DNA from: JANMCE01 sp031360915
Lineage (GTDB): Bacteria; Actinomycetota; Acidimicrobiia; Acidimicrobiales; Ilumatobacteraceae
Assembly (NCBI GenBank): GCA_031360915.1
Contig: JANMCE010000350.1
Coordinates: 6,162-70,161 of the forward strand
Length of the DNA stretch: 64,000 bases
Reading direction: 5' to 3'
In this document: in pieces, positions 42,298-51,160 of the stretch
Layout of the letters: every line of letters starts with the position of its first letter
How positions within the stretch are numbered: position 1 is the stretch's first letter
Notes under the pieces: generated by a model
What the model saw: only the letters and a program-made list of their open reading frames with translations
Told to the model about the DNA's origin: nothing
The model's database searches: none
Program-made: the position numbers and the translations under genes

Positions 42298-42780
42298 CTA
42301 TCGCGCCGCCGACGCACCGGTTGACCATAGTGACCAGACGACCAGCAGTGGCTGTAACACGAGGCGAGTCGCCCGCTTCGCGTCGGTGTCGAGGCCAAAG
42401 GAATCGGTGTGGGTCATCAATTGCGAGATGTTGCCGGGAAATATGGCAACGAAGAACGCCGCGACAATCCAGCCGACCGGAATCCGTCTTGTACGAAGGA
42501 CGACCAGCGACAGGCCAAGCAAGATTTCTACGACGCCTGAAGCGAGAACGACGGCGTCGGCATTCATCGGAACCCACCTTGGCACTTGGGCGCGGAACGC
42601 TTGCCGATTCCAGGTCAGGTGGCTCGTACCGGCAACGATGAGCATCCCGGCCAGCGCCCAACGCCCGACATTCTGAGCGGTGGACGTATCGACCAACCCA
42701 GCGTGGAACGGGCGGAGCGCCTCGTCGGCCTCAATCGTCTTCGGGCTCTGCATGCGGACGGTCTTGGGTTCCTGCACCAC
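42298..42780 (-). CDS. DoxX-like membrane protein
   Basis: This 160-residue protein has four membrane helices and the DoxX-type pattern AGMLIVAGTSHLTWNRQAF, then ASGVVEILLGLSLVVL. GTG 42780 is chosen because AAGGAG lies 6 nt upstream; in-frame ATG 42753 and 42870 are weaker. It is the only intact gene in the surrounding decayed stretch. Confidence 0.82.
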   Translation of the reverse strand: MVQEPKTVRMQSPKTIEADEALRPFHAGLVDTSTAQNVGRWALAGMLIVAGTSHLTWNRQAFRAQVPRWVPMNADAVVLASGVVEILLGLSLVVLRTRRIPVGWIVAAFFVAIFPGNISQLMTHTDSFGLDTDAKRATRLVLQPLLVVWSLWSTGASAAR

Positions 42781-42969
42781 CTTCGTCTCCTTCGGTCGGT
42801 GCGTTACCCGTAGCGTTCGTTCCCTGGCTACCGTCTGACGGTAGTGGGTCACGGGAAGGTTCGCGATCACGGCGTTCGCGGATGCGAGCGTTCAAGAAGT
42901 CATCATCGTTCTCCATGAAGGCAGTTGTACCCCAATAACGCAGTTCCGAAACGCAGGTCTCGAGTCGCT

Positions 42970-43148
42970 CACGCAAAACCCCGACGGTACGGCGATGCCT
43001 TCGATCCGCTACAGCTCTCACCCAACTGCGCGCCCTTCCCACCAACGACCGCCAACGGTGTCCGGTCGATGTCAGCAAATCCCAGCACGAAGCAGCCCTC
43101 ATCAGGTCTCCGTTCGGGGCGCTTCATCGCCGCATTGATCTGGTTCAT
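42970..43148 (-). pseudogene. N-terminal fragment of a PEP-synthase/rifampicin phosphotransferase-like gene
   Basis: From ATG 43148 (GGGGAC upstream) the frame reads FADIDRTPLAVVGGKGAQLG, the classic start of the ATP-grasp domain of phosphoenolpyruvate synthase-like enzymes. It then shifts frame and meets a TAG; RIEGIAVPSGFCV is readable in the other frame. Nothing of the remaining 700 or more residues is present. Confidence 0.8.
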
Positions 43149-43230
43149 GGAAGTCCCCTCTCCGTTCCTGAAAGGGTAGGAGCGAGCATGCGCACCGCCG
43201 GAGCCGGCAAACCCTCTAGGGTCTATTGTC

Positions 43231-44137
43231 TCAGCGGTTGGTGCGGCCCTCGGTAGCGGCCGGGTAGCGGTCACCCTCAACGGTGAGCGACGCAGCGGCC
43301 CGGCCGGTTCCGGCCAGGTCCTCGGCGGAGAGGTGCACGTTGCAGGCACCGAGATTCTCCTCCAGACGAGCAATCTTCGTGGTACCCGGTATGGGCACGA
43401 TCCAATGACGCTGGGCAAGCAACCCCAGGCCAGCGCGACTTGTGCAGAGGTCGCACCCTTCGCCTCGCCGATCGACCTCAGCAGATCGACCACAATCTGA
43501 TTCGCTTGGCGCGCGCCTCGGTTGTGAAGCGCGGAAGAGTGTTGCGGTTGTCGTTGTCGTCGAACACCGTGTTCTCGTCGATCGCTCCGGTGAGGAAACC
43601 TCGCCCGAGCGGGCTGTAGGGCACGAAACCGATCCCGAGCTCCTCGCACGTCGCCAGTACCTCGTCTTCCGGGCGACGCCACCACAGCGAGTACTCGCTT
43701 TGCACTGCCGTGACCGGGTGCACCGCGTGGGCCCGGCGAATGGTGCTGGCGGAAGCTTCGGACAGCCCGAAGTAGCGCACCTTGCCGTCGGCAACGAGTT
43801 CCTTGACGGTGGCGGCAACGTCTTCAATCGGAACGTCGGGGTCGACACGGTGCTGGTACAGCAGATCGATCGTGTCGACGCCGAGGCGTTGCAGCGACGC
43901 GTTGGTGGTGGCTTTGATGAGGTCGGGTCGGCTCGAATGCTGCGGGTTGCCTTCGACATCGACAAGCCCGAACTTGGACGAAATCAACACCCGGTCACGG
44001 ACGGGCGCAAGGGCCTCGCCTACGAGACGTTCGTTGGTGAACGGGCCGTATACCTGAGCGGTGTCAAACAGGGTCACCCCCAGATCGACGGCATGACGGA
44101 TGAGTGCGTTTGCCTCACTCGTGACATAGACGCGTCG
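43231..44137 (-). pseudogene. Aldo/keto reductase with two frameshifts and lost N-terminus
   Basis: Three frames together give most of an aldo/keto reductase: VTLFDTAQVYGPFTNERLVG to RFTTEARAK, then NQIVVDLLRSIGEAKGATSA, then LLAQRHWIVPIPGTTKIARL to the end. Shifts lie near 43515 and 43420. Upstream, a TAG at about 44138-44140 cuts off the first 35 or so residues. The pieces are in the right order and otherwise well preserved, so decay is recent or the indels are sequencing errors. Confidence 0.88.
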
Positions 44138-44215
44138 CTAGATGACGGCACCGAGCACGTTGGCCCAAGCCTTGAGGACGGGGCCTCGATTAGACGAAAT
44201 CACCTTGCCAGATGG

Positions 44216-44241
44216 GTTTAGCCAACGTTGGCTGCGGGTAC
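44216..44241 (+). promoter_or_regulatory. SigF-type promoter for the Lys-rich small protein
   Basis: The plus strand carries an exact GTTT-N16-GGGTAC. The leader is about 45 nt with GAGGAGAACGGT before ATG 44293. Confidence 0.82.
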
Positions 44242-44292
44242 TGAATTACGGGCGCGCATCTAGGCGCACATCCAAATGATGAGGAGAACGGT

Positions 44293-44430
44293 ATGGCGAT
44301 TTTAGCGGACCAGGACAGCAATAAGAAGAAGGGATCGGCTCCGGAGACTGCTGCCAAGAGCACGGGTACGGGCGAGGCTGCCAAGGAAAAGAAGCCGGCG
44401 AGCAAGGCAAAGACAACCAAGAAGCAGTAA
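44293..44430 (+). CDS. 45-residue Lys/Ala-rich protein
   Basis: ATG 44293 follows GGAGAACGGT at ideal distance and an exact SigF-type promoter lies upstream. The protein starts MAILADQDSNKKKG and is then almost only Lys, Ala, Glu, Thr, Gly and Pro, ending KAKTTKKQ. The composition resembles histone H1-like tails and could bind DNA or RNA during stress. It is too short for most gene callers. Function is unknown. Confidence 0.75.
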   Translation: MAILADQDSNKKKGSAPETAAKSTGTGEAAKEKKPASKAKTTKKQ

Positions 44431-44461
44431 CGCCACGAGCGAGCACAAACGCGCCGATCCA

Positions 44462-44653
44462 TCACGAAGGTGTTTGGTCGTCGCCATTCCACGCAGTGTC
44501 ATTTGCGTCCTGAGCATCGTTGCGTCGCTTCGACGTTGCCAGCGCACCTTCGGCTGCCTGTCGGGTCTCGTACGGACCAAGAACATCAGTATCAGGACTG
44601 CGGTTCTCGTCTGTCTCCACCTGACCCGACTTCACGTTGTACCAATAAGCCAT
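44462..44653 (-). CDS. Small SPOR-like actinobacterial protein
   Basis: This 63-residue protein begins MAYWYNVKSGQVETDENRS and continues LGPYETRQAAEGALATSKR. This matches a widespread short actinobacterial family sometimes mislabelled as methionine aminopeptidase; it is not one. The ribosome site is weak. It converges with the Lys-rich gene. Role unknown. Confidence 0.82.
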   Translation of the reverse strand: MAYWYNVKSGQVETDENRSPDTDVLGPYETRQAAEGALATSKRRNDAQDANDTAWNGDDQTPS

Positions 44654-44746
44654 AACCCAACATACCCCCACTGCGTGCCTGAGCAGGAGAAGCCCTGTGA
44701 AAACCAGCAGAGCCGGTGCCTTGGCACGTTCGCGTCCCGCTGAATC

Positions 44747-45403
44747 GTGGGCTTTCGGATCCAGTGTCGAACAGCAGTTGGCGAAGAACAGATACGGATT
44801 CGTTTGCCGAGCCCGTGGTTGAATCACTTCGATCAATCGTTGCTCGACCCTGACTGGACGCGTTTGCATGTCTGGAACGCGCTGCGAGCGGCGTTTGTCG
44901 GCGGCCCGGCCGGCAATGACCCGAAGGACCTAACCGCGTCGCGCCCCGACGGGTCGTTGGACGACGACACGAGTCCGCTGAGAGCGGCCACCGACACGTT
45001 CACGGCGCTGGTCTGTCGTGGCTGCTGTTGCGCGACCGGTGACCTCTCGGAACTCGGTGCCGCGCAGTTGGCTGCGATCCGAGCAGCGGCCCATGTCGTG
45101 GACGGGGCGCGCGTACGACTTACCGACTGCTTAGGTCCGTGTGACCAAAAGAACGTTATCGCTGTTCGCCACAGACTGATGTTGAAGCCGGGTGCCCGGA
45201 TTGCCACGACGTGGTTGGGGAGCCTCACAACCAAAGGTTCAGTACCGATTCTCGCGGCTTGGCTTTCATCTGGCGCAAACCCGGCCGCCCTGCCAGCAGC
45301 CTTGTCGCCGCATCTCTTGGATAGATCGATCAAGCGCCTGCCCGACTGTGAGATCACGGTGGCAGCGGCCGAGGCCTCTTCCAGCGGATATGGCCGAGAT
45401 TAA
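44747..45403 (+). CDS. (2Fe-2S) ferredoxin-like thioredoxin-fold protein
   Basis: This 218-residue protein has cluster-type cysteines in ALVCRGCCCATG near residue 90 and LTDCLGPCDQKN near residue 125. These match (2Fe-2S) ferredoxin domains of the thioredoxin fold. The N-terminal 75 residues have no known domain. The GTG start at 44747 is uncertain. It may be a redox partner or metal-binding protein next to the copper genes. Confidence 0.7.
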   Translation: MGFRIQCRTAVGEEQIRIRLPSPWLNHFDQSLLDPDWTRLHVWNALRAAFVGGPAGNDPKDLTASRPDGSLDDDTSPLRAATDTFTALVCRGCCCATGDLSELGAAQLAAIRAAAHVVDGARVRLTDCLGPCDQKNVIAVRHRLMLKPGARIATTWLGSLTTKGSVPILAAWLSSGANPAALPAALSPHLLDRSIKRLPDCEITVAAAEASSSGYGRD

Positions 45404-45552
45404 TTTTGAAGACGACCAAGGCACCCCGAACAAGGCTCCGCTCACGTCGCAGACTTGTGGACCGTTGCTACTTTCCCAATTGGTGTAGGTGACGTGTCTC
45501 ACCGCCATTGCCTTTCTTTGGGGGCCACCACGTCGGTCCGGTGGACGGTTCA

Positions 45553-45834
45553 TCAAGCGCGCATGAGTCGGGCGATAGCCGCCGTGGCTTCATTGATTTT
45601 CGCGTCGGCGTCTGGGCCGCCGGCCTCGATGGCGTGGGTGACGCAGTGCCCAAGATGGTCGTGGAGAAGGCCGATGGCTACGGTTTCGAGCGCCTTGTTC
45701 ACTGCTGAGATCTGATCGAGCACGTCAATGCAGTAGCGGTCGTTCTCGATCATTCCGGCAATGCCGCGTACCTGTCCTTCGATCCGCGCAAGCCGCTTGG
45801 CGATATCGGCTTTCTGCATCTCGTACGCGGCCAT
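45553..45834 (-). CDS. csoR: CsoR-family copper-sensing repressor
   Basis: This 93-residue all-helical protein has the Cu(I) ligand pattern Cys in DRYCIDVL, His and Cys in LLHDHLGHCVTHAI, as in CsoR. Without copper it would repress, with copper release DNA. Its ATG shares one base with the copA stop (TAATG), so it ends the copZ-copA-csoR operon. Two candidate operators lie upstream of copZ at 48607 and 48648. Confidence 0.93.
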   Translation of the reverse strand: MAAYEMQKADIAKRLARIEGQVRGIAGMIENDRYCIDVLDQISAVNKALETVAIGLLHDHLGHCVTHAIEAGGPDADAKINEATAAIARLMRA

Positions 45835-48224
45835 TATTGGTGCGCCTTTCGTGTCGGTTGGAAGCGGAAGAGGCGGAGGCTGTTGGTGACGACGAAGACA
45901 CTAGACGCAGCCATAGCGGCACCGGCGAGCATTGGATTGAGCCAGCCGGCAGCAGCTATCGGGAGGGCGGCAACGTTGTATGCGAATGCCCAGAACAGGT
46001 TGCCCTTGATCGTGGCCAGCGTGCGGCGGGCGAGCCGGATGGCGTCGACGACGGAGCGGAGTTGGCCGCCGACGAGCGTGATGTCGCTGGCCTCGATGGC
46101 GGCGTCGGTGCCGGTTCCCATGGCGAGGCCGAGGTCTGCCTGGGCGAGCGCGGCGGCGTCGTTTACCCCGTCGCCGACCATGGCGACGACGCGACCTTCG
46201 GATTGGAGGCGTCGGATCACGTCGAACTTCTCGGTCGGTAGCACCTCGGCGATCACCTCATCGATACCGAGTTGTGTCGCGACATGGCGGGCGGCGCGTT
46301 CGTTGTCGCCTGTGAGCAGAATTGGCCGTAACCCGAGTTCGCGAAGATCGGCCATGACGCCTGCGGCATCGTCTTTGACGGTATCGGCGACGACCAACAT
46401 GCCACGGATTTCGCCGTCCCATCCGACCAGCACGGGTGTATTGCCAAGCGCCTCTGCGGCGTGGACCGAGGCACGAAGAGCACTGTCCGGTTCGATTGAC
46501 CAATCGGCAAGGTACCGTTCGCGGCCCACGACAACAGCATGGCCGTCGACAACGCCGCTGACCCCGAGACCCTGTGTACTCGTGAACGACTCAACTTCGG
46601 CGAGTCGAAGGCCTCGCGCTCGGGCACCTGCCGAGATGGCTTGAGCGATTGGATGCTCGGATGCGTCTTCAAGCGACCCGGCAAGAAGGGCAACTTCATC
46701 GGCGGAGTTCTCGCCGGCAGGAACGACGTCGACAAGAGTCATCTTGCCGGTGGTAACCGTACCCGTCTTGTCAAGCACGATCGTGTCGACGCGACGTGTC
46801 GATTCCAAGACCTCGGGTCCCTTTATGAGGATGCCGAGCTGTGCTCCCCGCCCGGTTCCAACCATCAGCGCAGTCGGGGTTGCGAGACCAAGGGCGCACG
46901 GGCACGCGATGATGAGTACGGCGACAGCTGCGGTGAACGCAGTTGTCGCCCGATCGGTACGGGCAGCAGCCAGCCAGAAGCCGAGGGTTCCGGCGGCTAA
47001 CAAGATGACGATAGGAACGAACACCCCAGACACGCGATCGGCGAGCCGCTGAATAGCGGCCTTCCCCGTTTGCGCATCTTCGACAAGCCGGGTGATGTGG
47101 GCGAGTGCGGTGTCGGAACCGACGCGGGTTGCTTTGACGATGATTCGTCCAGAGGTATTCACGGTCGCGCCGGACACGGCGTCGCCCGGCCCAACCTCAA
47201 CCGGGACCGGCTCGCCGGTGAGCATCGAGGTGTCGATCGCTGACTCTCCGTCTTCGATGACGCCGTCTGTCGCAACCCGCTCGCCGGGTCGCACCACGAA
47301 ACGGTCGCCGACCGTCAACGCCTCGATGGCGACGCGTACCTCTGCACCGTCGCGTAGCACTGAGACTTCCTTCGCTCCCAATTCGATGAGCGCCCGAAGG
47401 GCCGCTCCCGACCGGCGCTTGGCGATTGCCTCGAAGTACCGGCCCGCCAGAATGAAGACGGTTACCCCAGCGGCAACTTCGAGGTAGATCTGGCTGGCAC
47501 CCATGCCAGTCACAGGTCGGAGGGAGAAATGATGCCGCATCGTAGGGTCGCCGGCGGTTCCAAAGAACAGCGCGTAGAGCGACCAGCCGAGAGCAGCAAT
47601 GGTGCCGACCGAGATGAGTGTGTCCATCGTGGCGGCCCCGTGGCGAAGATTGGCCCACGCTGCTCGGTGGAACGGCCAGGCGCCCCACACGACAACGGGC
47701 GCGGCCAAGGTGAGTGACAGCCATTGCCAAGAGTCGAACTGCAACGCCGGGACCATTGCCAGCAGCACTACCGGCAGCGCAAGGACGGCAGAGATGAGTA
47801 GCCGGTTGCGCAGAAGTCGTGCCTGCTCGGCGTGTGGATCCGAAAGTCCCACCTCTTTCGCCGTGACCGTCGCGCCGCCGGATGAGTCTGGTGCGTACCG
47901 CTCGTCTCCTACGGTTTCGTGGTAACCATCGTGCAGATTTTCGACCTGACGATAAGCGGGTGGTTGCGGTGGGCGGGCAACATAGCCGATGTCCTTCACC
48001 TGGGCGACGAGATCGGCGACGGTGACCGATGGGTCGGCCATCGTTACCTTCGCCTTCTCGGTGCTGTAGTTCACCGATGCAGTAACGCCGTTGAGCTTGT
48101 TCAGCCGCTTCTCGATGCGAGCCGCACACGATGCGCACGTCATGCCGTCAATATCGAGGCTCACCGCGTTCGGTACACCGGCATAACCGGTCGGATCGGT
48201 GGTTGGATCAGTGTGCAGGGTCAT
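45834..48224 (-). CDS. copA: Copper-translocating P1B-type ATPase
   Basis: This 796-residue copper exporter has an N-terminal HMA domain with GMTCASCAARIEKRLN. It has eight expected helices, ion motif IACPCALGLATP (CPC), phosphorylation motif VLDKTGTVTTGK, and ATP-site GDGVNDAAAL. The CPC motif and the operon indicate Cu(I) efflux. It starts 1 bp after the 53-residue small gene. Confidence 0.96.
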   Translation of the reverse strand: MTLHTDPTTDPTGYAGVPNAVSLDIDGMTCASCAARIEKRLNKLNGVTASVNYSTEKAKVTMADPSVTVADLVAQVKDIGYVARPPQPPAYRQVENLHDGYHETVGDERYAPDSSGGATVTAKEVGLSDPHAEQARLLRNRLLISAVLALPVVLLAMVPALQFDSWQWLSLTLAAPVVVWGAWPFHRAAWANLRHGAATMDTLISVGTIAALGWSLYALFFGTAGDPTMRHHFSLRPVTGMGASQIYLEVAAGVTVFILAGRYFEAIAKRRSGAALRALIELGAKEVSVLRDGAEVRVAIEALTVGDRFVVRPGERVATDGVIEDGESAIDTSMLTGEPVPVEVGPGDAVSGATVNTSGRIIVKATRVGSDTALAHITRLVEDAQTGKAAIQRLADRVSGVFVPIVILLAAGTLGFWLAAARTDRATTAFTAAVAVLIIACPCALGLATPTALMVGTGRGAQLGILIKGPEVLESTRRVDTIVLDKTGTVTTGKMTLVDVVPAGENSADEVALLAGSLEDASEHPIAQAISAGARARGLRLAEVESFTSTQGLGVSGVVDGHAVVVGRERYLADWSIEPDSALRASVHAAEALGNTPVLVGWDGEIRGMLVVADTVKDDAAGVMADLRELGLRPILLTGDNERAARHVATQLGIDEVIAEVLPTEKFDVIRRLQSEGRVVAMVGDGVNDAAALAQADLGLAMGTGTDAAIEASDITLVGGQLRSVVDAIRLARRTLATIKGNLFWAFAYNVAALPIAAAGWLNPMLAGAAMAASSVFVVTNSLRLFRFQPTRKAHQ

Positions 48225-48225
48225 C

Positions 48226-48387
48226 TCAGCGACCCAACCCGTTCGTCTGCGACAGCGAGAGACCGGTCGAGTGGTTCATCGGCGTCGTCGGGCCGACGGG
48301 GCCGACCAGCGTGCCGATCGCGACCCCTGCACCAAAGGTAGCCACAACCGCGACCGCAAAGGCGGTAAGACGGTGCGCGGTGGTCAT
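48226..48387 (-). CDS. 53-residue membrane-anchored peptide between copZ and copA
   Basis: The minus strand frame begins ATG 48387, overlapping the copZ stop by 4 bp, and ends 1 bp before copA. The sequence starts MTTAHRLTAFAVAVVATFGA, a membrane helix or signal anchor, then GPVGPTTPMNHSTGLSLSQ with one Met-Asn-His group. It resembles the N-terminus of longer copper-operon proteins. A role in copper delivery is inference from position only. Confidence 0.7.
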   Translation of the reverse strand: MTTAHRLTAFAVAVVATFGAGVAIGTLVGPVGPTTPMNHSTGLSLSQTNGLGR

Positions 48388-48593
48388 GATGACACCAACT
48401 CGTAGCCCGCGTCGTCGATCGCTGCGGCGAGGGTCTTCTCTGAGACGGCGTGCTTCGCCCTCACCGTGACCAGCCGCTCACTGAGATCGACATCAACGCT
48501 CTCCACTCCTTCGAGTGCCGAAATCGCGGCGGTGACGGTTGAAACACAGTGCCCACACGTCATGCCGACAACTTTGTAGCTCTGAACAACCAT
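48384..48593 (-). CDS. copZ: CopZ-type copper chaperone, single HMA domain
   Basis: This 69-residue HMA protein has Cu(I) motif VVGMTCGHCVSTVTA near residue 8. It passes copper to CopA. AGGAGGATGCAGCC precedes the ATG. It leads the copZ-small-copA-csoR operon, preceded by two CsoR-type palindromes. Confidence 0.95.
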   Translation of the reverse strand: MVVQSYKVVGMTCGHCVSTVTAAISALEGVESVDVDLSERLVTVRAKHAVSEKTLAAAIDDAGYELVSS

Positions 48594-48606
48594 GGCTGCA
48601 TCCTCC

Positions 48607-48641
48607 TGTTGACAGATACCCCCTATGGGTATCTGTCAACA
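48607..48641. promoter_or_regulatory. CsoR-type operator 1, 15-bp inverted repeat
   Basis: TGTTGACAGATACCC and its exact complement flank a 5-bp centre, and the core reads ATACCCCCTATGGGTAT. CsoR sites in other bacteria share TACCC/GGGTA arms. It lies 14 bp upstream of copZ. Confidence 0.7.
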
Positions 48642-48647
48642 AGATAC

Positions 48648-48664
48648 ATACCACCGGGGGGTAT
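48648..48664. promoter_or_regulatory. CsoR-type operator 2
   Basis: ATACCACCGGGGGGTAT has near-symmetric arms like operator 1, spaced by 6 bp from its edge. Confidence 0.5.
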
Positions 48665-48842
48665 TGCAACCGCATCGTTGCTCCGACCCCGGAACGAACC
48701 CGGGATGGACCTGACGCAGTCAGCGGTTCGCATGGGCGGCGCAAAGGGCGCACGCTATCCCCACTTGAAACGTTCGACCTTCGTGACGATTCTCCTTCTG
48801 AGCACGAGATCACTTGCCGACATTTCGACGTTTGAGAGTGCT

Positions 48843-50474
48843 TTACCGCCGTGCTGTCATGGTTCGGCGCCGGAACACTTCGACGGTGACGGCGGTCAGG
48901 GTGAGCAGCCATGCGAGTCCAAGTAGGAGGTAGCCGGTCTGATCGAAATGTTCGGTGAAGGCTCCGTCGATCATCACTCGCGACGCGCCGCGCGCTGGTA
49001 GAAAGGCGCCCCATGCTGGAGGGCCGGCGGGGAACATGACGCTTTGACCGATTCCGACGTCAATGAATGCGAGCAGCAGCATCAGGTACAGGCCGCCGAT
49101 ACGGCCAGTGAGCGGGCCGATCAGGATGCCGAGCATGGCGTAGGTGAGCGCGATGAGAAGATTGGCGGCGGCGAAGACAACCCATTGGCGGGGCGGGTAC
49201 CACACCCCGGAAATGGCGACGGCGATGGCGGTGGTGAGCACCGTCGCGGCGGCGACGACACCGATACGGCCAGCGAGTACCACGCGAGGTCGGAATCCGG
49301 CCACTACGAGCCGTCGGTCGCCGCCAACCGATCCGGTCACCACAAACAAACCGGTGAGGCCGGCGAGGAACGCCGATGTGATCGGAACCATGGTGGCCGC
49401 GTGCATGCGACGCTGCGACAGCAACGCCGTGAAATGACGGCCACCGTCGACGACAGATATCGGCCCGGGAATATCGAGGGTCACCATGATGGCCATGCCG
49501 ATGAAGACGGCTGGGACAACGACGAGGAGCGTCCACAGGACGCGGTTGCGGCGGTGTTCACGCATCCCGGCACGCAACACCGCACCTAGGCCCGCGTGGA
49601 CGGAAGCGGGTCGGACGGGGGAGGTCGTTTGGGTGGTCGCCACCGGCGCGATGGTGGCAGACGGGATCGGTGGGACAGCGGGCGTGACGGTTCGCACGCC
49701 TGTTGGCGTTGCTGTCAGAGCGTGGACAGGCGTCTCGGTTCCCGCGGCGCGCGGTGCGGGTGCTGGTCGGATCATGATGGCGAAACGGACGATGGCCAGC
49801 GTCGACAGGCCTACCGCCCAAACGAACGACCACCCAACGTCGCCAAGGGGGCCCGCGTGACCGGTGACCTGGCCGGTGAGGAGAAGCGTCGGGAAATGCA
49901 ACGGAAAGACCCTGGTCATGAATGAGGGTCCGGATACCATCGCCGGCCCGAGGAACACGTCGAACACCCACGCCAAGGTGACGAGCAGGGCGCCGTTCAT
50001 CTCGGTCTTCACGACGGTTCCGACGAGAACGCCGAGCGAAAGGTAGATGATCGCGATGAGTACGGTCGCCGAGATTGCCCGAAACGGGTTGGTGATCCCG
50101 GTGCGTACCGCCAGGGCCACGAGACCTCCGGTCGCGGCCAGCATGGCTAGGCACAAGGATGCACCTAGACGTCCGGCGACGACGGACGCGGGGCGTCCGG
50201 CGACGGCGGCAAGTCGCCGATCGGTAGCGCGTGCCCCGGTGACTTGAAAGAACCCGGCGAGACCGGCCAGTGCGGCCGCTGCCCACCCAGCGGTTGCGGC
50301 TTCGATCTGAGGGCGATTGCCGGGTCCACCGAACAGTTTGGAGAAGTCGGCCAGCGACGAGCCCCACACATAGACGAGCACGACCGGAACGACGATGAGC
50401 AGGACGACGTTGAGGGGTCGACGGGAGTAGTCGGCAACGGCTCGTTTGCCGACAAGCGCAGGCATCGTGTTCAT
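48843..50474 (-). CDS. ABC-2 type multidrug/lipid exporter permease
   Basis: This 543-residue permease has two blocks of six membrane helices separated by a Thr/Pro-rich linker at about residues 245-290, like two fused half-permeases. It overlaps the ATPase gene by 4 bp. The substrate is unknown; the position between copper and Cys-rich genes hints at stress or metal related efflux, not a firm conclusion. Confidence 0.88.
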   Translation of the reverse strand: MNTMPALVGKRAVADYSRRPLNVVLLIVVPVVLVYVWGSSLADFSKLFGGPGNRPQIEAATAGWAAAALAGLAGFFQVTGARATDRRLAAVAGRPASVVAGRLGASLCLAMLAATGGLVALAVRTGITNPFRAISATVLIAIIYLSLGVLVGTVVKTEMNGALLVTLAWVFDVFLGPAMVSGPSFMTRVFPLHFPTLLLTGQVTGHAGPLGDVGWSFVWAVGLSTLAIVRFAIMIRPAPAPRAAGTETPVHALTATPTGVRTVTPAVPPIPSATIAPVATTQTTSPVRPASVHAGLGAVLRAGMREHRRNRVLWTLLVVVPAVFIGMAIMVTLDIPGPISVVDGGRHFTALLSQRRMHAATMVPITSAFLAGLTGLFVVTGSVGGDRRLVVAGFRPRVVLAGRIGVVAAATVLTTAIAVAISGVWYPPRQWVVFAAANLLIALTYAMLGILIGPLTGRIGGLYLMLLLAFIDVGIGQSVMFPAGPPAWGAFLPARGASRVMIDGAFTEHFDQTGYLLLGLAWLLTLTAVTVEVFRRRTMTARR

Positions 50475-51160
50475 TGTGTTGTTCGTCCGTCGCGTAGCTG
50501 CACGATGCGATCGAAGCGCTCTTGGTCGGCCACGAAGTGGCTGATCACCACGACGCTGCGGCCGCTCGCACGCCGTTCGGCGGTGAGGTCCCAGAACCTG
50601 AGGTAGGTGTCCCAGTCGAAACCGGCATACGGTTCATCCAGCAGGAGTACCTCGGGGTCCGCGAGCAGTGCTATGGCCAGGTTGAGCTTGGCGCGTGTGC
50701 CACCGGAGAGTTCCGCGACCTGAGATGTGCGCCACCGGTCGAAACCGAGCGTGGCGTACAGCGAGTCGGCGGCGGCGTTCACTGCTTCTTCGTCCATGCC
50801 ATAGGCGACGCCGAACAATTCGAGGTGCTCGGCGCAGGTCAGCCGCTCGTAGAGCACCGGCTCCTGCGGGCAATACCCGATCCGCCCTGAAACGGCCACC
50901 GTGCCAGCATCGGCGGCGAGGGCTCCGACCAGGATTTTCATGAGCGTGCTCTTGCCGGATCCGTTTTCGCCGACCAGGCCAACGACCTCCCCAGGGCCGA
51001 CCGTCAGATCGGCACCGCGCAGGACGAGCACTTCCCGCCGACGTGGCCAGATGCCTCGACCGTACGACTTCGTGATCCCCATCGCAGTCAATCCTGCGAC
51101 GGGCCCAATGGGACTTGATTCGGGCTTGTCATTCGGTTTCAGCGTGGTGGGGTTGCTCAT
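50471..51160 (-). CDS. ABC exporter ATP-binding protein
   Basis: This 229-residue ATPase has Walker A GENGSGKSTLMKILVGAL, Q-loop GYCPQEPVLYERLT, signature ELSGGTRAKLNLAIAL, and Walker B VLLLDEPYAGFD. It is typical of ABC-2 exporters. The start overlaps the preceding gene by 32 bp and its stop overlaps the permease by 4 bp. Confidence 0.94.
   Translation of the reverse strand: MSNPTTLKPNDKPESSPIGPVAGLTAMGITKSYGRGIWPRRREVLVLRGADLTVGPGEVVGLVGENGSGKSTLMKILVGALAADAGTVAVSGRIGYCPQEPVLYERLTCAEHLELFGVAYGMDEEAVNAAADSLYATLGFDRWRTSQVAELSGGTRAKLNLAIALLADPEVLLLDEPYAGFDWDTYLRFWDLTAERRASGRSVVVISHFVADQERFDRIVQLRDGRTTQ

Noticed and set aside
41068..44137. Mobile element behind the decayed region
   Set aside because: No transposase, integrase or terminal repeats were found.
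44462..44653. Methionine aminopeptidase label for the SPOR-like protein
   Set aside because: At 63 residues without metal ligands it cannot be the enzyme.
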